Assembly (NCBI GenBank): GCA_050184415.1
Contig: JBFXAJ010000032.1
Span: forward strand, 1-37,379
DNA: 37,379 nucleotides
Source of the DNA: JADLGL01 sp050184415
Lineage (GTDB): Bacteria > Pseudomonadota > Alphaproteobacteria > Rhizobiales > Kaistiaceae
Direction: 5' to 3'
This document shows, piece by piece, positions 1-7,894 of the stretch. The first letter of the stretch is position 1, and each line of letters begins with the position of its first letter. A program made the position numbers and the translations under genes. The notes below the pieces were generated by a model. That model saw nothing but the letters and a program-made list of their open reading frames with translations. It ran no database searches and had not been told where the DNA came from.

Positions 1-132
1 AGTCCGTTCCGACACGCGTGAACACTCCTGGAATGGCATCGGCTCCCTCCGCCTCATGCCATGTGTTCACCATGTCTCCGAACATGCGTTCACCATCTCC
101 CCGGTCTGTACACCCACGAGGGGGAGGCTCAA

Positions 133-152
133 GCGGCGCGCACCTGCGCCGC
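133..152 (-). terminator. Possible weak hairpin after the ketopantoate reductase gene
   Basis: A perfect 7-bp inverted repeat (GCGGCGC at 133-139, GCGCCGC at 146-152, 6-nt loop) begins directly after the stop codon of the minus-strand gene ending at 153. No run of T follows it in the direction of transcription, so intrinsic termination is uncertain. The remaining bases 1-132 hold no supported gene, only short direct repeats of GTTCACCAT at 65-73 and 88-96. Confidence 0.3.
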
Positions 153-1076
153 CTAACCCTCCCGCCTTGCCGCGAACGGCTTGAGCGCGGCGAAGATCGT
201 CGTGTGGACCGGCGTGTCGACGCCCCCTGCCCGACCGAGCCGGTCGACCGCGCCCGACAGCCACGCCACTTCGAGCGGCTTTCCGGCATCAAGATCGCGC
301 GCCATGGAGCTGCGCGCATCGGCCGGCGATGAATCGAGGAAGTGCGTGGATTTCGCGACCGAGTCCTCCGGCAGGGCGATCCCTTGCGTCCGCGCGACGG
401 CGATCGTCTCCTCAACGGCGCGGACAAAGGTCCGGCGGAGGTCGGGATCGGCGCGGATCACTCCGATGGTGGAGCGTGTGACCGCGACCATGCCCGACAT
501 CGCCGCGAGATAGGCGAACTTCTTCCAGACCTCGACCCGTATATCGGCCGGCAGCGGCGCCTCGACGCCGGCGGCCTTGACGAGCGCCCGGAACGCCTCG
601 CTCCGCGGCGACTGCCCGCCATCCCGTTCACCGAAGAAGAACCGCGGCGGCGGCCCGGAAACCGCGATCCGGCCCGGCTCGGCAATGTCGGCGAGGATGT
701 AGCAGGTGCCCATCATCGCATGGTCCGCCCCGATGACGTCCGCAAGGAGCCCCGCGGCCTCGACGCCGTTCTGGAACGGGATCACGCCGGTGCCTGGTGC
801 AAGGAGCGGCCGCAGCGTCCCGGCGGCCTTTTCGAGGTCCGGCAGCTTCACGGCGAAGACGACGATGTCGACCGGCCCGATCTCCTCCGGCGACGGGGTC
901 GCGATCCTCGGGCGGACGGTGATCGTCTCCTTCGGCGTCGCAACGGTCAGCCCATCGGTGCGGATCGCATCGAGATGGCGGCCGCGCGCCAGCATCGCCA
1001 CATCAACGCCAGCCTGCGCCAGCTTCGCCCCGAGAAACCCGCCAACCCCGCCGGCGGCCATGATCGCGATCTTCAT
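153..1076 (-). CDS. panE: Ketopantoate reductase family protein (2-dehydropantoate 2-reductase)
   Basis: This 307-residue protein has the usual length and order of the ApbA/PanE family. An N-terminal Rossmann fold starts MKIAIMAAGGVGGFLG, with the nucleotide-binding glycines at residues 9-16. A conserved VVFAVKLPDLEKA segment and an FQNGVEA motif follow, and a C-terminal all-helical domain contains VEVWKKFAYL, where the family's catalytic lysine lies. The family reduces 2-dehydropantoate to pantoate with NADPH in the cytoplasm, for pantothenate and CoA synthesis. Several paralogues with other 2-keto-acid substrates exist, so the exact substrate is inferred. It starts 3 nt after the stop of the Uup-type ABC ATPase gene and is probably co-transcribed with it. 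No other pantothenate gene is in the window, which weakens the symbol. Confidence 0.8.
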   Translation of the reverse strand: MKIAIMAAGGVGGFLGAKLAQAGVDVAMLARGRHLDAIRTDGLTVATPKETITVRPRIATPSPEEIGPVDIVVFAVKLPDLEKAAGTLRPLLAPGTGVIPFQNGVEAAGLLADVIGADHAMMGTCYILADIAEPGRIAVSGPPPRFFFGERDGGQSPRSEAFRALVKAAGVEAPLPADIRVEVWKKFAYLAAMSGMVAVTRSTIGVIRADPDLRRTFVRAVEETIAVARTQGIALPEDSVAKSTHFLDSSPADARSSMARDLDAGKPLEVAWLSGAVDRLGRAGGVDTPVHTTIFAALKPFAARREG

Positions 1077-1079
1077 TAC

Positions 1080-2909
1080 CTACCCCTCGATCTCCTCGCG
1101 CAACATTTCCAGCCGGAGCCACTCGTCCTCGGCCTTGCCGAGCTCGGCCTGCGCCGCGGTGAGCGCGGCGGAGGCCTTGTCGAAGGCTTTAACGTCGCGC
1201 GCATAGAGGCTTGGGTCGGCGAGGATCGCCTCCTGCTTGCGGATCTCGTCGCCGAGCTTCTTCATCCGCTGCGGCAGGGTCTTCAGCGCCTGCTGGTCGT
1301 TGAAGGTCAGCTTGCGCCTGGCCGGGTTCGGCGCTGCTCCGGCCGCAGCCGGCCTCGCCGAAGCCGCATCCCGGCGATCCTTCGCCGCCCGCTCGACGCT
1401 CGTCGCCCCGACGCCGTGGCCGCGCTGCGCCAGCATGTCGGAATAGCCGCCGGCATATTCGCGCCAGAGCCCGTCGCCTTCCGAGACGATGGTGGAGGTC
1501 ACCACGCGGTCGAGGAAGTCGCGATCGTGGCTGACGAGCATCAGGGTGCCGTCATAGTCGGCCAGCATCTCCTGCAGGAGGTCGAGCGTCTCGAGGTCGA
1601 GGTCGTTGGTCGGCTCGTCGAGCACCATGAGATTGGCGCTTCTGGCCAGCGCGCGGGCCAGCATCAGCCGGCCGCGCTCGCCGCCCGACAGCGCCTTCAC
1701 CGGCGCCCGCGCCTGCTCCGGCCGGAACAGGAAATCGCGCATGTAGCCGACGACATGGCGCGCCGAGCCGCCGATGATGACGCTGTCGCTGCCGCCGCCG
1801 GTCAGCGTATCGGCGACGGTGGCCTCGGGGTTCAGCGTCTGGCGGCGCTGGTCGAGGGTGGCGAGGTCGAGATTGGTGCCGAGTTTCACGGTGCCGGTAT
1901 CGGGGGCGAGATCGCCGGTCAGCATCCGGACCAGCGTCGTCTTGCCGGCGCCATTCGGGCCGACGATGCCGATGCGGTCGCCGCGCTCGACCTTGAGGTG
2001 AAAATCGCTGACGATCGGACGGTCGCCGTAGCTCTTCGCGATGCCCTCGGCCTCGATCACCAGCTTGCCTGCGACGCGGAGCTCACGTTCGCCGAAGGCG
2101 ACATTGCCGACCGGGCGGCCTTCGCGGCGCTCCTTGCGCTCGGCCCGGAGGCCGAAGAGGTCGGCGAGGCGTTTCTGGTTCCGCTTCCGCCGTGCCGACA
2201 CGCCGTAGCGGAGCCAGTCCTCCTCGCGCGCGATCTTGCGGTCGAGCTTGTGCCGGGCGGCTTCTTCTTCCTCGAGCACCTGATCGCGCCACGGCTCAAA
2301 CTCCGCAAAGCCTTTGTCGAGGCGACGGGTCGAGCCGCGGTCGAGCCAGACGGTGGCGTTGGAGAGGTTCTGGAGGAACCGTCGGTCGTGGCTGATCATG
2401 ACGATCGCCGAGCGGAGGCCCTTCAGCGTCGCTTCCAGCGTCTCGATCAAGGCGAGGTCGAGATGGTTCGTCGGCTCGTCGAGGAGGAGGATGTCCGGCT
2501 CGGGCGCCAGCACCCGCGCCAGGCCAGCGCGCCGCGCCTCGCCGCCCGAGAGCAGCGCCGGATCCTCGTCGCCGCGGAGGCCGAGACTCTCCAGCATGTA
2601 TCGCGCCGCGTACGGATCGTCGCCTTCGGCCATCCCCGCCTCGACGTAGGCCAGCGTCGTCGCATAGCCGGCAAAGTCCGGCTCCTGCGGCAGGTAACGC
2701 ACCGTCGTGCCGGGCTGGAGGAAGCGCGTGCCGCCGTCGGCCAGCACCGTACCGGCCGCGATCTTCAGCAGCGTCGACTTCCCCGAGCCATTCCGGCCGA
2801 CCAAAGCCAGCCGCTCGCGCGGCCCGACCGACAGCTCCACCCCTTCGAGGAGCGGCTGCTGGCCGAAGATCAGTCTGGTGTCCTGGAGGAGGAGAAGCGG
2901 CGGCGGCAT
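1080..2909 (-). CDS. uup: ABC-F family ATPase, Uup type
   Basis: This is a cytoplasmic protein of about 609 residues with two ABC ATPase domains and no membrane segments, as in the ABC-F family. The first domain has Walker A GRNGSGKST, signature LSGGEARR and Walker B ILLLDEPTNHLD. The second has GPNGAGKTT, LSGGERGR and LMVLDEPTNDLD. The two are joined by a charged linker (around EEEEAARHKLDRKIAREEDWL). The last 80 or so residues form a lysine/glutamate-rich coiled coil (from RRKLTFNDQQALKTLPQRMK), the Uup C-terminal domain that binds branched DNA in E. coli. ABC-F proteins act on the ribosome or on nucleic acids; Uup affects precise transposon excision. The reading frame is open about 106 codons further upstream, but that stretch translates the palindromic repeat at 2989-3151, so I start at the MPPPLLLLQDT methionine. 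The ketopantoate reductase gene follows 3 nt downstream. Confidence 0.88.
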   Translation of the reverse strand: MPPPLLLLQDTRLIFGQQPLLEGVELSVGPRERLALVGRNGSGKSTLLKIAAGTVLADGGTRFLQPGTTVRYLPQEPDFAGYATTLAYVEAGMAEGDDPYAARYMLESLGLRGDEDPALLSGGEARRAGLARVLAPEPDILLLDEPTNHLDLALIETLEATLKGLRSAIVMISHDRRFLQNLSNATVWLDRGSTRRLDKGFAEFEPWRDQVLEEEEAARHKLDRKIAREEDWLRYGVSARRKRNQKRLADLFGLRAERKERREGRPVGNVAFGERELRVAGKLVIEAEGIAKSYGDRPIVSDFHLKVERGDRIGIVGPNGAGKTTLVRMLTGDLAPDTGTVKLGTNLDLATLDQRRQTLNPEATVADTLTGGGSDSVIIGGSARHVVGYMRDFLFRPEQARAPVKALSGGERGRLMLARALARSANLMVLDEPTNDLDLETLDLLQEMLADYDGTLMLVSHDRDFLDRVVTSTIVSEGDGLWREYAGGYSDMLAQRGHGVGATSVERAAKDRRDAASARPAAAGAAPNPARRKLTFNDQQALKTLPQRMKKLGDEIRKQEAILADPSLYARDVKAFDKASAALTAAQAELGKAEDEWLRLEMLREEIEG

Positions 2910-2988
2910 GGGCGCCTTGTGGCGCGGGACCGAGCGGGCCGCAAGACGGCGCGGCGTCGCCGGGGTGCGTGACCGGCCAAACGTCATC

Positions 2989-3151
2989 CTCCCGAGCTCC
3001 CCGTTGACGGGGAGCGGGTTTCGCGAGGCGAAGCCGTGGGGGGTCGTGCTCTCGACTCGCTCCGCACGAGTGGTGAGGCCGCGACCCCCACCGAAGCTTG
3101 CTCCTTGCAGTCGCAAGCTTCCGCCTCCTCTCGATGGACGAGGCTCGGGAG
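2989..3151. repeat. Imperfect palindromic intergenic element (copy A)
   Basis: An approximately 163-bp stretch between the divergent uup and arsR genes begins with CTCCCGAGC and ends with its inverse GCTCGGGAG. Each end carries a further small stem-loop of C-rich and G-rich arms. Bases 3091-3116 are identical, 26 of 26, to 34411-34436 in the element downstream of the flavin monooxygenase gene. The opening CGTCATCCTCCCGAG (2982-2996) is identical to the start of a copy inside ligD (11891-11905). This is therefore a dispersed family. Of the 375 bases 2910-3284, the remainder is the arsR promoter region. Confidence 0.75.
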
Positions 3152-3218
3152 TGTGTGGAACGCGCGGTGCACTAACGGCCGCGCCGACGGGCCGCGTCGG
3201 CCGCAAGCCACTGGTCGC

Positions 3219-3258
3219 TTGACACACCGGCCAACGTCCCGTACTAAACCAATAGGTT
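3219..3258 (+). promoter_or_regulatory. Promoter and operator-like repeat of the arsR-SRPBCC operon
   Basis: A consensus -35 box TTGACA (3219-3224) is separated by exactly 17 bp from a -10-like TACTAA (3242-3247). A short inverted repeat AACC-AATA-GGTT (3247-3258) overlaps the -10 edge and the expected start of transcription, about 27 bp before the arsR ATG. That is where an ArsR-type repressor would block its own promoter. Autoregulation is an inference from this position. Confidence 0.6.
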
Positions 3259-3284
3259 ACTTATCCAGTCGGTTCCATACGCAC

Positions 3285-3635
3285 ATGAGCACGGATCACC
3301 TCAGTACCACGCTTTCCGCCCTTGCCGACCCGACCCGGCGGGCCATCCTTGCCCGGCTCACGCTCGGCGAGGCGTCGGTGACGGAGCTTGCCGAGCCGTT
3401 CGAGATGAGCCTGCCGGCGGTCTCGAAACACCTCAAGGTGCTGGAGAAGGCGGGGCTGATTTCGCGCGGCCGCGAGGCGCAGTGGCGGCCGTGCAAGCTC
3501 GAGGCGGCGCCGCTGCGGGAAGTGTTCGACTGGCTCGAATTCTACCGCCGGCACTGGGAGCAGAGCCTCGACCGGCTCAGCGACTACCTCAAGGAAATGC
3601 AGAAGCAGGAACTGCAGAAGGACGACAAAAGATGA
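3285..3635 (+). CDS. ArsR/SmtB-type winged-helix transcriptional regulator
   Basis: This 116-residue DNA-binding protein starts MSTDHLSTTLSALADPTRRAI. It has the typical ArsR helix-turn-helix with VTELAEPFEMSLPAVSKHLKVLEKAGL as the recognition helices, then a beta wing (ISRGREAQWRPCKL) and a C-terminal dimer helix. No cysteine pair of the metal-sensing ArsR/SmtB type is visible, so it belongs to the metal-independent group usually linked to SRPBCC genes. Its stop codon overlaps the ATG of the next gene (ATGA), so the two are translationally coupled. An inverted repeat over the promoter at 3247-3258 suggests autorepression. The ligand is unknown. The longer open frame upstream is not used, because it runs through the palindromic repeat and promoter. 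Confidence 0.88.
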   Translation: MSTDHLSTTLSALADPTRRAILARLTLGEASVTELAEPFEMSLPAVSKHLKVLEKAGLISRGREAQWRPCKLEAAPLREVFDWLEFYRRHWEQSLDRLSDYLKEMQKQELQKDDKR

Positions 3636-4612
3636 GCGCCCCCGCGACAAGTCCGGCCGGAGCGCCGCAGAAGATGCTGATGGTGCGCACGTTCCACGCA
3701 CCCCGCTCGCTGGTGTGGAAGGCATGGACCGACCCCGAACAGCTCCGGAAATGGTGGGGGCCGCACCATTTCACCAACGCCGCAGTTTCGATCGACCTTC
3801 GGGTCGGCGGCACGCAGCGGATCGACATGCAGGCACCGGACGGGACGATCTATCCCATGGTCTCGGAGTACCGGGAGGTCACGCCCGAGACCAAGCTCGT
3901 CCTCCTCAACCGCATCCTCGCCGACGCGGACGGCGTCGCCCAGGCTGAGGTGCTGACGACGGTGCGGTTCGTCGAGGATCGCGGCCGGACCATCGTCAAC
4001 GTCGAGGAGGAAGTGCTCCGCTCGACGCCGGCTGCGGCGGGCGCCCTCGCCGGCATGGAGGAGGGCATGAATCAGACCCTCGAGCGGCTCGGCGCGCATG
4101 TCCACAGCATCATGGTGGCGGTGCCGGAGAGCGAGCCGATCGTCTGGATCGCACGCCTGTTCGAGGCGCCACGCGAGCTGATCTGGAAGGCGCTCACCGA
4201 CGCGAACCACCTGAAGCATTGGTGGGGCCAGGCCAATGCCGTGAACGAGGTCGTCGAGATGGACGCGCGGGTCGGCGGCAGGTGGCGCATCCACCAGCGC
4301 TATGACGGGCCGCAGGAGGAGACCGGCGTCCCGCCCGGTTCCGTCTTCAAGTTCAGCGGCACGGTGCTGGAGCTCGTGCCGCCGGAGAGGATCGTCCAGA
4401 CCTTCGAGATGGCGGAGATGTTTCCGGGGAAGGTGATCGTCGAAACCCTGACGCTCACCGCGCTGTCCCCGACACGCACCCTCTACAAGGTCGTGTCGCG
4501 CTTCGACGGGCCTGAGGCCTTCGCGGACCGCGACGGGCTGGTGGCGTCCGGCATGTCCTACGGCGCCCAGGAGACCCTCAACCGCCTCGAAGATTATGTC
4601 CGGACGCTCTGA
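3632..4612 (+). CDS. Two-domain SRPBCC protein (tandem AHSA1/CalC-like domains)
   Basis: This 326-residue cytoplasmic protein consists of two SRPBCC (START-like hydrophobic cavity) domains in tandem. Domain 1, roughly residues 10-155, opens MVRTFHAPRSLVWKAWTDPE and contains LRKWWGPHHF. Domain 2, roughly residues 165-325, opens IARLFEAPRELIWKALTDAN and contains LKHWWG. Single AHSA1 domains are usually about 140-160 residues, so this is a fused duplication. The family binds small hydrophobic ligands or acts as an Hsp90-cochaperone-like fold; no catalytic residues can be assigned and the ligand is unknown. It overlaps the arsR stop by 4 nt and is followed 81 bp later by a close paralogue. The chosen start has the ATGA overlap; the upstream open frame is antisense-like read-through of arsR. 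Confidence 0.85.
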   Translation: MSAPATSPAGAPQKMLMVRTFHAPRSLVWKAWTDPEQLRKWWGPHHFTNAAVSIDLRVGGTQRIDMQAPDGTIYPMVSEYREVTPETKLVLLNRILADADGVAQAEVLTTVRFVEDRGRTIVNVEEEVLRSTPAAAGALAGMEEGMNQTLERLGAHVHSIMVAVPESEPIVWIARLFEAPRELIWKALTDANHLKHWWGQANAVNEVVEMDARVGGRWRIHQRYDGPQEETGVPPGSVFKFSGTVLELVPPERIVQTFEMAEMFPGKVIVETLTLTALSPTRTLYKVVSRFDGPEAFADRDGLVASGMSYGAQETLNRLEDYVRTL

Positions 4613-4693
4613 GCGAGAAGGCGCCGCCGCGGCGCCCTCCGCTCCCTCGCGTCCCCCACCCTTCGCAAATCCCATCGAGAACGGAGCCAGGCG

Positions 4694-5665
4694 ATGAACG
4701 CCCCTGCCGCGATCAAGGTCGAAGACCTTCCCGAGATGGTCCTCACCCGCATCTTCCACGCGCCGCGCAGTCTCGTGTGGCGCGCCTTCACCGAGCCCGA
4801 ACAGATCAGGAAATGGTGGGGTCCTCACCATTTCACTGCGCCCCGGGCGGAGGTCGACCTCCGGGTCGGCGGCAAGCTCCGCATCGACATGAAGGGACCG
4901 GACGGCTCGGTGTTTCCGATGACCGGCCTCTACAAGGAGATCCGCGAGCCGGAGACGCTCGTCTTCCTCGACTCCGCCTTCGAGGACGAGAAGGGCGTCC
5001 CCGGCTTCGAGGCGCTGACCACCATCAGCTTCGCCGAGAATGCCGGCCAGACCACCGTCACCGTCCGCACCAAAGTGCTGGTGCTGAAGCCCGAATTCGC
5101 CGGCGCCTATGAGGGCATGGAGGAAGGCTGGAGCCAGCAGCTCGAACGGCTCGGCCACCATGTCGGCAGCCTCATCCTCACCGTGCCGGACAAGGAGCCG
5201 GTGCTGTGGACCTCGCGCATCTTCGATGCTCCGCGCGAGCTGGTGTGGAAGGCGATGACGGAAGCCGAGCACCTCCGGCATTGGTGGGGTCCGCGGGCGA
5301 TGGAGACGATCCATTGCGAGATCGACGCCCGGCCCGGCGGCCACTGGCGCATCCACCAGCGGGTCGCCGCCGAGACGTCGATCGGAGGGACGCCGGAGGG
5401 CACGGTCCTGAAATTCCACGGCAGGATCATCGAGGCGATTCCGCCCGAGAAGCTCGTGCAGACCTTCGGGATGGAGGGCGAGTGGGGCGGCGAGGAGATC
5501 GTCGAGGAGATCACGCTGACCGACATCGGCGACGGCAGGACGCTCTACAAGGCGGTGTCGCATGCCAAGTCCTTCGAGGACCGCGCGGCGGCGCTCGCCA
5601 CCGGCATGACCTATGGCGCCCAGGAGATGTTCGACCGCCTCGACGAATATTTGCCAAGGATGTGA
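4694..5665 (+). CDS. Second two-domain SRPBCC protein (AHSA1/CalC-like), paralogue of the preceding gene
   Basis: This 323-residue protein has the same architecture as its upstream neighbour. The first AHSA1-like domain has LTRIFHAPRSLVWRAFTEPEQ and IRKWWGPHHF; the second has TSRIFDAPRELVWKAMTEAEH and LRHWWGPRAM. The two genes align along their whole length, which points to duplication of an already fused two-domain gene, leaving four SRPBCC domains in a row. It probably belongs to the same transcript as arsR. The 81-bp spacer has an SD-like GGAG (4683-4686) before the ATG. The function is presumably binding of a hydrophobic small molecule or a stress role, but nothing in the sequence identifies the ligand. 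Confidence 0.85.
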   Translation: MNAPAAIKVEDLPEMVLTRIFHAPRSLVWRAFTEPEQIRKWWGPHHFTAPRAEVDLRVGGKLRIDMKGPDGSVFPMTGLYKEIREPETLVFLDSAFEDEKGVPGFEALTTISFAENAGQTTVTVRTKVLVLKPEFAGAYEGMEEGWSQQLERLGHHVGSLILTVPDKEPVLWTSRIFDAPRELVWKAMTEAEHLRHWWGPRAMETIHCEIDARPGGHWRIHQRVAAETSIGGTPEGTVLKFHGRIIEAIPPEKLVQTFGMEGEWGGEEIVEEITLTDIGDGRTLYKAVSHAKSFEDRAAALATGMTYGAQEMFDRLDEYLPRM

Positions 5666-5777
5666 ATCTGGACCCTTTCGCCGCGCGCTCCTTGAAGCGT
5701 GCGCTGACAGCGGCGCCCAATCCTGACATGCTCCCGGAAAAGGGCCACGAGAGCACGGCCCAGCCGGGAGGACACCC

Positions 5778-6629
5778 ATGGGCGCCATCAGCCATCGACG
5801 CTGGACGGCCGCATTTCTCGCGATGTCGGCCGCCATCGGCCTCTCCGCCGTCGTTGCCGTCGGACAACCGGCGCCGCCGCCGGCCACGCCCGATCCGGCG
5901 CTCTATGAGCGCCTCGCGACAGCGGATGTCGCGGCGGGAGCGACCGCAGGTGCGGCGTGCCTCGGCTGCCACACCGTCACCGAAGGCGGCGCCGCCGGGA
6001 CCGGACCCAACCTCTACGGCATCGTGGGGGCGCCGATCGCGCGTGATCCGACGTTCGCCTATTCGCCGGCGATGGCCGCGCTCGGCGCGGCCGGCGGCAC
6101 CTGGACGTACGAGTTCCTCGACCAGTTCCTGACCAGCCCGTTCCTCGCCGTGCTCGGCACCCGCATGGGTTTCGGCGGCCTCGCCGACCCGGTCGAGCGC
6201 GCCAACGTCATCGCGTGGCTCGCGCAGCAGGCGGCGACGCCGGTGCCGATCCCCGGCGCCGTCGCCGCGGCTGCCGACGATCCGACCCGCCCGGTCTTCC
6301 AGGGCTACCAGGCCGATCTCGGCCTTCTCTTCTTTGGCGAGGAATGCGCCGACTGCCACGGGCCGACCGGCGGTGGCATCGAGGGCGCCGGTCCGCCGCT
6401 CAAGGGCCCGGTGTTCCAGGCCGCCTGGAGCGGCCGGACGGTCTGGGACCTGTTCAACTACACGCGGCGCTTCATGCCGGAGGACGAGCCGGGCGGGCTC
6501 GAGGACCAGTTGGTCGCCCGCATCCTCTCCTACGTCCTCGAGGTGAACGGCTTCACGCGCAGCGACCAGCCGTTCATGGTGACCCGCGACGAACTGGAGC
6601 CGCTGATCCTCAACTTCCCTCCGCAGTAG
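5778..6629 (+). CDS. Exported di-heme cytochrome c
   Basis: This 283-residue protein has an N-terminal signal peptide (positively charged SHRRW, hydrophobic segment at about residues 11-30). Two cytochrome c domains follow, each with one CXXCH heme-attachment motif: CLGCH at 61-65 and CADCH at 190-194. Plausible methionine axial ligands are Met130 (GTRMGFGG) and Met233 (RRFMPEDEPG). The protein would be periplasmic and carry electrons; its partners are not visible because no oxidase or dehydrogenase subunit is adjacent. It resembles class I c-type cytochromes with two modules (cytochrome c4-like in layout, but not identified as such). A GGGAGG ribosome binding site lies 6 bp before the ATG. 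It starts 112 bp after the second SRPBCC gene and may be a separate unit. Confidence 0.85.
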   Translation: MGAISHRRWTAAFLAMSAAIGLSAVVAVGQPAPPPATPDPALYERLATADVAAGATAGAACLGCHTVTEGGAAGTGPNLYGIVGAPIARDPTFAYSPAMAALGAAGGTWTYEFLDQFLTSPFLAVLGTRMGFGGLADPVERANVIAWLAQQAATPVPIPGAVAAAADDPTRPVFQGYQADLGLLFFGEECADCHGPTGGGIEGAGPPLKGPVFQAAWSGRTVWDLFNYTRRFMPEDEPGGLEDQLVARILSYVLEVNGFTRSDQPFMVTRDELEPLILNFPPQ

Positions 6630-6642
6630 GCGCGTGGGTAGC

Positions 6643-6681
6643 GAATGGTGAGTGGTGAGTGGATCTCGCTACTCACCATTC
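6643..6681. repeat. Inverted repeat with short GGTGAGT units after the cytochrome gene
   Basis: GAATGGTGAGT at 6643-6653 and its exact inverse ACTCACCATTC at 6671-6681 can form an 11-bp stem just after the cytochrome stop codon. The left half also contains direct GGTGAGT/GGTGAGTGG units, giving it a minisatellite look. It could act as a terminator-like hairpin, but no T tract follows. Confidence 0.5.
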
Positions 6682-6759
6682 CCGCTCGCCACCCACCAAT
6701 CCACCACCACGCCGTCGCAAAGGCCTGCTACGCTCGGCCGGGATCGACAGGAGGCGGGC

Positions 6760-7713
6760 ATGAAGGCTTGGGTGCGCGAGACCTATGGCGGACCGGAGGT
6801 CCTTCGGCTGCAGGACGAGCCGGTGCCGTCCCCGAAGGCGGGTGAAGTTCTCATTCGCGTGATCGCCTCATCCGTCAACCCGGCCGACTGGCACGTCCTT
6901 CGCGGCGAGCCCGTCTTTGCGCGGGCGACGATCGGCCTCTTCAAGCCGAAGCATCGCGTCCTCGGCGCCGACGTCGCCGGGACCATCGAGGCGGTCGGCA
7001 GCGGCGTCACCGCCTTCAGGCCGGGCGACGCGGTATATGCGAACCTCCTCGACGAGCAGTTCGGCGGCTTCGCCGAATTCACGACCGCGCCGGTCACGGT
7101 CGTGGCGCCGAAGCCCGCGGCCCTGACCTTCGAGGAAGCGGCGGCCGTTCCCATGGCGGCGATCACCGCGCTCCAGGGCTTTCGCGCCCATGGCCCGATC
7201 CGGCCCGGCCAGCGCGTCCTCGTGAACGGCGCGTCGAGCGGCGTCGGCCATTTCGCCGTGCAGCTCGCAAAGGCTGCCGGCGCGGACGTGACCGGCGTCA
7301 CCTCGACCCGGAACATCGACCTGGTCCGTTCATTCGGCGCCGACCGGGTCATCGACTACACGAAGGCGGATTTCACGATCACCGGCCCCTATGACCGCAT
7401 CCTCGATGCGATCGGCAATCGCGGGGTCGCCGCCCTCCGCCGCACGCTCGCGCCCGACGGCGCGTGCGCCGTCACCGGCTTCACGGTGGTGCGGAAGATG
7501 CTCGGCGTCGCCCTTCGCGGCGGCAAGCGCATCCGCCAGGTCAACGCCAAGGGCAGCGCCGCGGACCTCGTCGAGCTCGCCGCCCTCGCCGATTCCGGCA
7601 AGCTCAGGCCGGCGATCGACCGGACCTATCCCTTCGCGGAAGTGCCGGCCGCGATCGCTTATCTCGAGACGCTGCGGGCGCGGGGGAAGGTCGTGGTGAC
7701 GATGCCGGGGTAG
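6760..7713 (+). CDS. Zinc-independent NAD(P)-dependent medium-chain reductase (quinone oxidoreductase-like)
   Basis: This 317-residue protein has an N-terminal GroES-like domain (MKAWVRETYGGPEVLRL, VNPADWHVLRG, VLGADVAGTIEAVG) and a Rossmann domain with VLVNGASSGVGHFAVQLAKAAGADVTGV. The AxxGVG motif binds NAD(P)H. The structural-zinc cysteine cluster and the catalytic-zinc Cys/His ligands of true alcohol dehydrogenases are absent. This matches the QOR/enoyl-reductase branch, which reduces quinones or alpha,beta-unsaturated carbonyls in the cytoplasm. The start at 6760 is chosen because an AGGAGG site sits 5 bp upstream; the frame stays open 36 codons further but only across the inverted repeat. 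The substrate cannot be told from the sequence. Confidence 0.85.
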   Translation: MKAWVRETYGGPEVLRLQDEPVPSPKAGEVLIRVIASSVNPADWHVLRGEPVFARATIGLFKPKHRVLGADVAGTIEAVGSGVTAFRPGDAVYANLLDEQFGGFAEFTTAPVTVVAPKPAALTFEEAAAVPMAAITALQGFRAHGPIRPGQRVLVNGASSGVGHFAVQLAKAAGADVTGVTSTRNIDLVRSFGADRVIDYTKADFTITGPYDRILDAIGNRGVAALRRTLAPDGACAVTGFTVVRKMLGVALRGGKRIRQVNAKGSAADLVELAALADSGKLRPAIDRTYPFAEVPAAIAYLETLRARGKVVVTMPG

Positions 7714-7894
7714 GTCCCCGTTCGGCGCTATGATCCGGCGCGGCAAGACATTCGACCGCTCTGAGGGACATGGGGGGGCCGGCGTCGGGGACTGCTCGAT
7801 CAACGTGGCCGAGGCGCGCCGTGTTCAAGGGACGACCTAGCCGCACCGTGAACGACGCGGCTAGATTGGAGACCCCGACAAGGCGGAGGCGGCG

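Noticed and set aside
20..34. LexA-like box GAAC-N7-GAAT at the left edge
   Set aside because: One mismatch in the second half site, no gene start beside it within the window, and such near-matches are expected by chance.
342..2972. Open frame of 876 codons on plus, antisense to panE and uup
   Set aside because: Its translation is arginine-, aspartate- and glutamate-rich without any domain, and it lies opposite two genes with clear family motifs. This is a shadow frame from high-GC codon use.
3584..5887. 767-codon minus-strand frame opposite the SRPBCC genes
   Set aside because: It runs exactly opposite two convincing coding genes and shows no protein family signature.
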